Assembly: GCA_019420085.1 (NCBI GenBank)
Contig: JAHZHV010000132.1
Span: 344-6,398 of the forward strand
Direction: 5' to 3'
Source of the DNA: Christensenella sp.
GTDB lineage: Bacteria > Bacillota > Clostridia > Christensenellales > Maliibacteriaceae
DNA length: 6,055 nt
Position numbers and translations under genes: made by a program. This document shows, piece by piece, positions 1 through 5,346 of the stretch; positions within the stretch are counted from its first letter, which is position 1, and each line of letters opens with the position of its first letter. The notes beneath the pieces are model-generated. The model was not told the DNA's origin. It saw nothing but the letters and a program-made list of their open reading frames with translations, and made no database searches.

Positions 1-790
1 CGAACCGTTCCTTCATTTTGAAGGGCTTTGTATGGTTTTGGAAAAATTGGCACAGGCAGACATTGCGATTGACTATATTGAAACAAATGCCTTCTGGTGT
101 GCACGTCGGGAAGATGCGGTGGAGAAAATCCGGCGCGTCAAGCAGCTGGGCGGCAATACGCTCATGGCTTCCTGCGACCCATTTCATGTGCAGTTTGTAC
201 CGCCTCAGCGCGTCGTGAATTTTATTGCATGGTGTCGGGAATGCGGCATGGACTTTTTCATCTGGCAGGAACGCTATCTGAATCGATTGCTGCGGATGCA
301 TATGGATATGGACTTGTCCCATCCGCTGAACGAGACGCAGGTATGCAGCGTCTTTGGCGCGTCGTATCGTACGGACGTAGCGGCGGAATACGGTCTTGCG
401 TTTAACGGACGGGCGCTTCGTCTTCTGCAGGAATGCTGTCGCAAACGACCGGCGCAGGAAGTTGCGGGTATGTGCAATGCACATACGATGCGCACGATGC
501 GCAGCGGACATGTCGATCTGTATGGCCGCTTCCTGCCGGAACATTGCCTTGGATTTGGCGTGGCGCTGGATTGGGCATTGGAGGGCGGAACGCCGGGACG
601 CTATCCGTTGCTTGACATATTGCGCCGGGAGGGCCTTCAGGGCCTGTATTCATTCTGTCTGCAGAAGGGTTTTCAGCCTGATCCGCAGGGGTATGTCAGC
701 AGTTGTGCGTTGTGCATGCAGTTAAAGCGCTTTTTGTTGTCGCTGGGGTATGATGAAATTTATCCCGAACCGTATTTTGAAAATGTATAA
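1..790 (+). CDS. Radical SAM protein, C-terminal part (5' end outside window)
   Basis: The reading frame is open from the first complete codon (position 2) to TAA at 788-790, giving 262 residues, so the start lies upstream. It begins E-P-F-L-H-F-E. With the preceding codon ending in C this fits the 'GEP' motif that follows the CxxxCxxC cluster loop in radical-SAM enzymes; the loop itself is outside the window. The remainder reads like the second half of a TIM-barrel radical-SAM domain. Near the C-terminus is SGHVDLYGRFLPEHCLG (about residues 168-184), then GYVSSCALC (about 230-238), a pattern I recognise from uncharacterised radical-SAM proteins of Firmicutes. Cys158, Cys182, Cys235 and Cys238 could bind an auxiliary Fe-S cluster, which is inference. 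Thirteen cysteines in total suit an oxygen-sensitive cytoplasmic enzyme. An internal ATG at 32-34 is not the start, because homologous sequence continues upstream of it. The substrate is unknown. A terminator follows directly, so it is the last gene of its unit. Confidence 0.8.
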   Translation, partial: EPFLHFEGLCMVLEKLAQADIAIDYIETNAFWCARREDAVEKIRRVKQLGGNTLMASCDPFHVQFVPPQRVVNFIAWCRECGMDFFIWQERYLNRLLRMHMDMDLSHPLNETQVCSVFGASYRTDVAAEYGLAFNGRALRLLQECCRKRPAQEVAGMCNAHTMRTMRSGHVDLYGRFLPEHCLGFGVALDWALEGGTPGRYPLLDILRREGLQGLYSFCLQKGFQPDPQGYVSSCALCMQLKRFLLSLGYDEIYPEPYFENV

Positions 791-795
791 CGGTG

Positions 796-825
796 AAAAA
801 CGCATGTCAACGCATGCGTTTTTTT
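796..825 (+). terminator. Rho-independent terminator after the radical SAM gene
   Basis: A perfect 11-bp inverted repeat (AAAAACGCATG at 796-806 and CATGCGTTTTT at 813-823) encloses a 6-base loop and runs into seven Ts at 819-825. It starts five bases after the stop codon of the radical-SAM gene. The A-run on the left also makes it plausible in the reverse direction, but no minus-strand gene ends here. It separates the radical-SAM unit from the oxidoreductase unit. Confidence 0.85.
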
Positions 826-831
826 GTGCTG

Positions 832-862
832 TTTCCGGTAGAAAAAACGTGTTTTGTATAGT
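832..862 (+). promoter_or_regulatory. Weak candidate promoter for the oxidoreductase/dipeptidase unit
   Basis: Between the terminator and the first oxidoreductase gene, the best -10 match is TATAGT at 857-862 (5 of 6 to TATAAT). The only upstream partner is TTTCCG at 832-837, a poor -35 with a long 19-base spacer. A promoter is expected here because a terminator ends the previous unit, but this exact assignment is weak. Transcription would start near 869, giving a leader of roughly 55 bases. Confidence 0.3.
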
Positions 863-885
863 AAGATAAAAGCGAAAGAATTCCA

Positions 886-899
886 GCCGCGTGTGCGGC
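886..899 (+). other. Small hairpin in the leader of the first oxidoreductase gene
   Basis: A perfect GC-rich 5-bp inverted repeat (GCCGC at 886-890, GCGGC at 895-899) has a GTGT loop. It ends 11 bases before the GGAGG ribosome binding site at 911-915. It has no T-run, so it is not a terminator. It could stabilise the mRNA 5' end or act as a small protein-binding site, but a stem this short can also occur by chance. Confidence 0.3.
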
Positions 900-910
900 A
901 ATCAAGATCT

Positions 911-915
911 GGAGG
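911..915 (+). promoter_or_regulatory. Ribosome binding site fixing the start of the first oxidoreductase
   Basis: GGAGG (within CTGGAGGAAC) lies 10 bases before ATG 926. The upstream in-frame TTG at 854 has no comparable site, so this decides the start and removes 24 residues from the longest possible reading frame. Confidence 0.85.
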
Positions 916-925
916 AACATATTTC

Positions 926-1909
926 ATGAGAACGATTCGTTTCGGCATTCTGGCAACAGGTGACATTGCCGCAAGACTTGCGGATACCATTGCGTCGGTA
1001 GAGCATGCGGAAGTTCTGGCGGTGGGTTCCCGTACGCTGGAAAAAGCGCAGGCGTTTGCAGCGGAACATCATATTCCGCGTGCCTACGGCAGCTATGAGG
1101 AATTGTGCAGCGATCCCGATGTGGATATCATCTACATTGCCACGCCGCATTCGCATCATTATCAGAACATGCTGCTCTGCATTGAGCATAACAAGCACAT
1201 CCTTTGCGAAAAGTCCTTTACAGTCAATGCGGCACAGGCCAAGGAAGTTGCGCGTCTTGCCAAGGAAAAGAATCTGTTTGTCATGGAAGCGCTGTGGGTG
1301 CGGTTCCATCAGCCAACAATGGATGCAATTGCAAAGGCCAAGGATGGCCGGTTGGGCGACATCCGCATGGTAACGGTGACGTTCGGCCGCGTGTCGCCTG
1401 ATGTCAAGGGTGATTTGGATCGTTACAACCGTCCGGCACTGGCAGGCGGCGCTATCCTGGATCTTGGATGCTATACCACGCATGCGGTACAGATGCTCTT
1501 TGACGAGGAAATGCCGCAGAAGATCCTGACCAGCGGTACGATTGAAAATGGCATTGATACGCAAAGCTCCATTATTTTGGAGTATTCCAACCATCGTACG
1601 GTAACGATGATGCTTGCCTTCCGCTCGTATATGACGCGCCATTTTACTGTCAACGGTACGATTGGCCGCATGGAGGCAATTTTCCCCACCTGCATGAATG
1701 CCAAGATCAATATGCTTTCCGGAGAAAGCTACGATATTGCGCAGCCCCAGCCGCAGAATAACCATAAAGCACAGATTGAGCATGTGGTCGATTGCCTGAA
1801 CCGTGGATTGACGGACAGTCCCATTTGTCCGATTGCATCGACGATTCGTGTAATGGAGATTCTGGACGAATGCCGCAGACAGTGGGGACTTGTTTACCCG
1901 TGCGAATGA
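926..1909 (+). CDS. Gfo/Idh/MocA family oxidoreductase (first paralog)
   Basis: This encodes 327 residues, a normal length for the family, likely a cytoplasmic NAD(P)-dependent dehydrogenase acting on a sugar, polyol or related alcohol. An N-terminal Rossmann fold starts at once (RFGILATGDIA, Gly7 and Gly12). AVGSR follows the second strand, where Ser35-Arg36 suggests NADP(H) preference (inference). YIATPHSHH (70-78) and CEKSF (94-98) are family landmarks; Lys96 is the usual substrate-side lysine, and Ser97 replaces the common proline of 'EKP'. Asp179 and His186 in LDLGCYTTH match the usual catalytic Asp/His pair. The pattern resembles the dimeric dihydrodiol dehydrogenase-like branch. ATG 926 is chosen because GGAGG (911-915) lies 10 bases upstream and the Rossmann strand starts at residue 4; a TTG at 854 in frame lacks a ribosome site. 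The gene opens a three-gene unit; the next begins 23 bases later. The substrate cannot be assigned. Confidence 0.92.
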   Translation: MRTIRFGILATGDIAARLADTIASVEHAEVLAVGSRTLEKAQAFAAEHHIPRAYGSYEELCSDPDVDIIYIATPHSHHYQNMLLCIEHNKHILCEKSFTVNAAQAKEVARLAKEKNLFVMEALWVRFHQPTMDAIAKAKDGRLGDIRMVTVTFGRVSPDVKGDLDRYNRPALAGGAILDLGCYTTHAVQMLFDEEMPQKILTSGTIENGIDTQSSIILEYSNHRTVTMMLAFRSYMTRHFTVNGTIGRMEAIFPTCMNAKINMLSGESYDIAQPQPQNNHKAQIEHVVDCLNRGLTDSPICPIASTIRVMEILDECRRQWGLVYPCE

Positions 1910-1932
1910 TTGGTTGAGGGGAGACTTGTTTC

Positions 1933-2937
1933 ATGCGCTTCGGGTTGATTGGCACGAATTTTATTACAGACAGATTGATGCGCGCAGCAGAGGGCCTCGA
2001 TGATTTCGAAGCAGTTGCCGTTGGTTCGCGCAAACAGGAGACGGGCCGCGCGTTTGCCGATAAATACGGAATCGAACATGTTTTTACCGATTTTGAACAG
2101 ATGGCAAAAAGCGGTCTTGTCGATGCGGCATATATTGCAACGCCCAATTACTGCCATGCGAAGATTGCCAATATTTTTCTGCGTAATGGCGTACACGTGC
2201 TTTGCGAGAAGCCGTTTGCTGCAAATGCGGCAGAAGTGGAAAGTATGATTCATACGGCACAGGAGCATGGCGTGTTTTTGATGGAAGCTATCAAAAATAT
2301 TTACATGCCTGCTTTTGATGTGCTTCGCAGTGAATTGAATCGCATTGGACCGATCCGACGCGCGGTATTGCAGATGAATCGGTATTCTTCCCGCTATGAT
2401 CAGTACTTGCGCGGGGAAAATCCGAATACGTTTAATAAGGCGCTTGCAAACGGCGCGGTTATGGATATGGGCGTGTACAATATTCAGCTGGCAGTTGCAC
2501 TGTTTGGTGCGCCGCAGCATGTAACGGCAACGGGCGTATTGCTGGAGGAAGGCAAAGGCGTTGACGGTGTGTGCACGGTTATCCTCAGTTATCCGACGTT
2601 TGAATGCGTCTGCATGACGTCAAAGGTTCATACGTCGCATTTGCCGTGTGAAATTGGTGGTGAGCAGGGCAGTGTCACATTTTCCATGTCGGGTGAACTG
2701 GATAAACTCAAGGGTTATGACAATGCCGGAAACTGCTGGGATATCCCCGTGGATCGACTGCCGCTTGAGGCAAATATGCACTATGAGCTGCGTGCATTTT
2801 TGCATCAGCTTCGCATGCCGGATCCGGAATTTGCTGCTCGCGTGACGACACAGGAGCGTGAGGTGATTCGAATTCTGGATGAGGCGCGGCGTCAGATTGG
2901 TCTTGTTTACGAAAATGATTTGCAGGAGATGATTTGA
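1933..2937 (+). CDS. Gfo/Idh/MocA family oxidoreductase (second paralog, Gln in place of the usual His)
   Basis: This encodes 334 residues, a likely NAD(P)-dependent cytoplasmic oxidoreductase. ATG 1933 has GAGGGGAG (1916-1923) nine bases upstream. The Rossmann loop reads GLIGTNFITD: Gly4 and Gly7 are present, but Phe10 sits where a small residue is common, a form I recall from Firmicutes members. AVGSR (29-33) again suggests NADP(H). YIATPNYCH (68-75) and VLCEKPF (89-95, Lys93) are canonical. The catalytic-region motif reads VMDMGVYNIQ: Asp178 is kept, but Gln185 replaces the His of the family. It is related to its upstream neighbour throughout, including the C-terminal ends (ILDECRRQWGLVY in one, ILDEARRQIGLVY here), so the pair probably arose by ancient duplication. 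They may catalyse successive steps or form one complex; both ideas are inference. The stop codon overlaps the dipeptidase start, implying co-translation. Confidence 0.92.
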   Translation: MRFGLIGTNFITDRLMRAAEGLDDFEAVAVGSRKQETGRAFADKYGIEHVFTDFEQMAKSGLVDAAYIATPNYCHAKIANIFLRNGVHVLCEKPFAANAAEVESMIHTAQEHGVFLMEAIKNIYMPAFDVLRSELNRIGPIRRAVLQMNRYSSRYDQYLRGENPNTFNKALANGAVMDMGVYNIQLAVALFGAPQHVTATGVLLEEGKGVDGVCTVILSYPTFECVCMTSKVHTSHLPCEIGGEQGSVTFSMSGELDKLKGYDNAGNCWDIPVDRLPLEANMHYELRAFLHQLRMPDPEFAARVTTQEREVIRILDEARRQIGLVYENDLQEMI

Positions 2938-3902
2938 TGCACAGCGTCTTTGACTGGCACTGTGACACAATTTTAAATGCCGTTATGATGCGGCACCAGA
3001 CGCTGGCGCGCAATGACGGGCAGATTGATCTGCCCCGTTTGCGCGCCGGTGGCGCATTTGCGCAGGTTTTCGCGCTGTTTGGCCATGATGCACCCACTGT
3101 ATATGATCAGAACGTCTATACGCCGTGGGAACACGTGCTTTTGCAGTACGATGTGTTCAGTACACAAATGCAGGATTATGGCGCGCAGATTGCAAAGGCG
3201 ACGTGCGTGCGACAGATGGAAACGTGCGCAGCAGAGGGGAAAATTTGTGCGCTGCTTTCCCTGGAAGGCGGCGGTCCGGTTGACGGGAATTGGACACGAC
3301 TTGACATGCTTTATGATATGGGCGTGCGTATTTTGACGCCAACGTGGAATGCCCCGACCTGTTTCGGGTATCCAAACAGTTCCGACGCGCAGTGCATGCA
3401 GCGCGGACTTACGCCATTTGGCAAAGAAGCGATTGGGTACTGCAATGACAAAGGTATTCTCATTGATGTATCCCATCTTTCCGACGGTGGTTTTTTCGAC
3501 GTAGCGCATTTGAGCAAAAAGCCTTTTATCGCGTCGCATTCCTGTTGCCGGGCATTGTGTGACCATCCGCGCTGCCTGACGGATGAGATGCTTCATATCA
3601 TTGGTGACAGTGGGGGAATATGCGGCGTCAATTTTTACTCGTTTTTTCTGCGGGAAAAAAGCGCATATACGTATGTGGAAGACATATTGCGGCATATGCT
3701 GCATATTCGCGATCAGGCAGGCATTGAAGCGCTGTGTTTCGGTTCGGATTTTGATGGTATTGCAGATTGTGAACTTGCGTTTTCGGATTATGGCGGTGTG
3801 CCGCAGATTATTCGGGCGATGGAAACCTGCTTTACCGATGCGGAAATTGAATTGGTGTGTAAAAAGAATGCATTGCGTGTCTGTAAAGACGTCCTTGGTT
3901 GA
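2937..3902 (+). CDS. M19 family (renal/membrane-type) dipeptidase
   Basis: This encodes 321 residues of a zinc-dependent dipeptidase with an amidohydrolase-type barrel. Family members cleave dipeptides, often accepting a D-amino acid or non-standard residue on the C-terminal side. The metal ligands are visible in order: DWHCD (His8, Asp10), SLEGG (bridging Glu110), DVSHLSD (His180) and ASHS (His201), followed by CDHPR (Arg211) and GSDFDG (Asp271, Asp273). RCLTDEM has Cys213 where Asn is usual. There is no signal peptide or membrane segment, so it should be cytoplasmic despite the family's 'membrane dipeptidase' name. ATG 2937 overlaps the preceding TGA by one base (TGATG), and AGGAG (2924-2928) lies eight bases upstream. 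A TTG at 2934 would add one residue and is less likely. It carries 17 cysteines, many near the active-site segments. No clear hairpin terminator follows. The true substrate is unknown. Confidence 0.93.
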   Translation: MHSVFDWHCDTILNAVMMRHQTLARNDGQIDLPRLRAGGAFAQVFALFGHDAPTVYDQNVYTPWEHVLLQYDVFSTQMQDYGAQIAKATCVRQMETCAAEGKICALLSLEGGGPVDGNWTRLDMLYDMGVRILTPTWNAPTCFGYPNSSDAQCMQRGLTPFGKEAIGYCNDKGILIDVSHLSDGGFFDVAHLSKKPFIASHSCCRALCDHPRCLTDEMLHIIGDSGGICGVNFYSFFLREKSAYTYVEDILRHMLHIRDQAGIEALCFGSDFDGIADCELAFSDYGGVPQIIRAMETCFTDAEIELVCKKNALRVCKDVLG

Positions 3903-4010
3903 CTGTATGATGGCCTCTCGGATTTCGCAGTGAAAGCGACAAAGCAATGCGACTGTTCGGAAAGTATATAATTTTTACACGAAAAAACACATGCCGGATG
4001 TGCAAATCGC

Positions 4011-4040
4011 TTTACTTCAAGCAAAATGCAATGGTATAAT
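4011..4040 (+). promoter_or_regulatory. Extended -10 promoter for the CofE-like gene
   Basis: A perfect TATAAT at 4035-4040 is preceded by TG at 4032-4033, giving the extended form TGGTATAAT. TTTACT at 4011-4016 matches the -35 consensus at 4 of 6 positions with an 18-base spacer. Transcription would begin near 4047, about 40 bases before the ATG. The remainder of the 184-base gap (3903-4086) shows no gene and no clear terminator for the dipeptidase unit. A second TATAAT at 3967-3972 has no convincing -35. Confidence 0.75.
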
Positions 4041-4071
4041 AAAACGGTTCGTGAAAAAGCGGACAGATTTT

Positions 4072-4077
4072 GGGAGG
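4072..4077 (+). promoter_or_regulatory. Ribosome binding site fixing the start of the CofE-like gene
   Basis: GGGAGG lies nine bases before ATG 4087. It argues against an in-frame start further upstream at 3991, which would also lie upstream of the promoter, and against ATG 4080, which is only two bases away and out of frame. Confidence 0.85.
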
Positions 4078-4086
4078 TTATGCACT

Positions 4087-5271
4087 ATGAGAATGACGGG
4101 AACAACCGTGCGTGGCATTCGCATGCCGTTAATCCGGCAGGGTGACGATCTTGCCGATATTGTTGTGCGCGAATTGATGCGCGCAGCGTCCGAAGAAGGT
4201 TTTTCGTTTCATGATAAGGACGTCGTTGGTGTGACGGAAGCTGTTGTAGCGCGTGCGCAGGGGAACTATGCGACGCTCGCGCAGATTGCGGCAGATGTGC
4301 GGCGCAAATTTCCCTCCGGGGAAGTGGGCGTGTTGTTCCCGATTATGAGCCGCAACCGTTTTGCTATGCTGCTCAAAGCCATTTCGATGGGCGCAGATCG
4401 TGTTGTGGTGATGCTCAGCTATCCCAGTGACGAGGTTGGAAACCATCTTTTGACGCTGGATGCGGTAGAAGAGTCCGGTGTCAATCCTTATACGGATGTT
4501 TTGACCGAAGCACAATTCCGGGAAAAGTTTGGTGAATGCAGGCATACTTTTACCAATGTTGATTACATTGAGTATTACAAGAGCCTGGGTGACAACATTG
4601 AGATTGTATTTGGCAACAGCCCAAAAATGATTCTCAACTTTGTGCAGGATGTTTTGGCAGCAGATATCCACACGCGTGAGCGCAGCGTGCGTATGTTGAA
4701 AAAGGCTGGTGCCCGTACGGTTTATACGCTGTGTGATATTCTCAACGAGCCGATTGACGGAAGCGGCTATAACGCTGAATTCGGCGTGCTTGGTTCCAAT
4801 AAGGCTTCCGAGGATCGCGTTAAGCTTTTCCCCAAGGATTGCAACGCTTTTGTGCAGAAGGTGGCGGATGCACTGTATGCTTCTACGGGTAAACACATTG
4901 AAGTCATGGTCTATGGAGACGGTGCTTTCAAGGATCCTGTCGGTGGAATTTGGGAATTGGCTGATCCGGTTGTTTCTCCTGCTTATACGGCGGGACTGGA
5001 AGGCTTGCCGAATGAATTGAAACTGAAATACATTGCGGATAATCAGCTTGGCGGCATGTCCAGCGAAGAAGCGGAGCGCTGTATGATCGAAAAAATTCGC
5101 GAACATCGTCAAAGCGGCACCAATATCGGTATGCAGTCGCAGGGTACGACGCCGCGCAGATTGACGGATCTTCTGGGCAGTCTCTGCGATCTGACAAGTG
5201 GTTCCGGTGATAAGGGGACACCTGTTATTTTGATTCAGGGATACTTTGATAACTACGCAGTGCGTGACTGA
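4087..5271 (+). CDS. CofE-like protein (coenzyme F420-0:L-glutamate ligase family, Firmicutes type)
   Basis: This encodes 394 residues. The N-terminus (VRGIRMPLIRQGDDLADIV, then HDKDVVGVTEAVVARAQG at about 42-59) matches CofE/FbiB-N family ligases, which add L-glutamate to F420-0 in a GTP-dependent step. Further segments I recognise from the Firmicutes version are FPIMSRNRF (84-92), LSYPSDEVGNH (110-120), VDYIEYYKSL (158-167), LGSNKASED (235-243), VYGDGAFKDPVGGIWELADPV (from 275; probable metal/nucleotide site), SQGTTPRRL (351-359) and a Gly-rich end (SGSGDKGTP). It is longer than archaeal CofE, which is about 250 residues. There is no signal peptide or membrane segment. ATG 4087 is supported by GGGAGG nine bases upstream. 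The gene has its own promoter and terminator. Members occur in bacteria not known to make F420, so the real acceptor is uncertain; a glutamyl ligase on folate is one precedent (the chlamydial FolC2 proposal). Family call strong, function open. Confidence 0.82.
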   Translation: MRMTGTTVRGIRMPLIRQGDDLADIVVRELMRAASEEGFSFHDKDVVGVTEAVVARAQGNYATLAQIAADVRRKFPSGEVGVLFPIMSRNRFAMLLKAISMGADRVVVMLSYPSDEVGNHLLTLDAVEESGVNPYTDVLTEAQFREKFGECRHTFTNVDYIEYYKSLGDNIEIVFGNSPKMILNFVQDVLAADIHTRERSVRMLKKAGARTVYTLCDILNEPIDGSGYNAEFGVLGSNKASEDRVKLFPKDCNAFVQKVADALYASTGKHIEVMVYGDGAFKDPVGGIWELADPVVSPAYTAGLEGLPNELKLKYIADNQLGGMSSEEAERCMIEKIREHRQSGTNIGMQSQGTTPRRLTDLLGSLCDLTSGSGDKGTPVILIQGYFDNYAVRD

Positions 5272-5290
5272 CGAAAAAGATCATATAACA

Positions 5291-5338
5291 AAAAGCGCCG
5301 CTCAGGCAGGAAGTTCATCCAGCCTGGGCGGCGCTTTT
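5291..5338. terminator. Bidirectional terminator between convergent genes
   Basis: A 17-bp stem (5291-5307 with 5322-5338), with a single T-G pair and a 14-base loop, has a GC-rich core (GCGCCGC/GCGGCGC) flanked by AAAA on the left and TTTT on the right. It therefore resembles an intrinsic terminator read from either strand. It starts 19 bases after the CofE-like stop and ends eight bases beyond the stop of the minus-strand ppk1, so it likely serves both. Confidence 0.9.
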
Positions 5339-5346
5339 CATCGGTT

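Noticed and set aside
854..925. N-terminal extension of the first oxidoreductase from TTG 854
   Set aside because: It has no ribosome binding site, would add 24 residues before the Rossmann strand that normally begins the protein, and overlaps the likely promoter and leader.
902..1783. Long open frame (293 codons) on the minus strand opposite the first oxidoreductase
   Set aside because: The plus-strand frame carries all family motifs and a ribosome site. The antisense product is rich in His, Arg and Cys, shows no recognisable domain, and is a side effect of codon bias.
2973..3947. Long minus-strand open frame (324 codons) opposite the dipeptidase
   Set aside because: The dipeptidase zinc ligands fix the plus-strand frame. 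The antisense frame has no domain or ribosome site that I can see and is a shadow.
3967..3972. Second TATAAT in the gap before the CofE-like gene
   Set aside because: No -35-like sequence at 16-18 bases upstream and no extended -10; the copy at 4035-4040 is much better.
3981..4002. Hairpin CACAT/ATGTG next to an A-run, which on the minus strand reads as a stem followed by six Ts
   Set aside because: The stem is only five mostly A-T pairs, and no minus-strand gene lies upstream of it in that direction, so a functional terminator is unlikely.
4080..4145. Possible 21-residue leader peptide starting at ATG 4080, overlapping the CofE-like start
   Set aside because: The ATG is only two bases from GGGAGG, too close for normal initiation, while ATG 4087 in the conserved frame is ideally spaced. 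There is no run of regulatory codons and no attenuator structure.
4129..5112. Long minus-strand open frame (327 codons) opposite the CofE-like gene
   Set aside because: Same reasoning: the plus-strand protein has conserved blocks along its whole length and the antisense product looks like nothing known.
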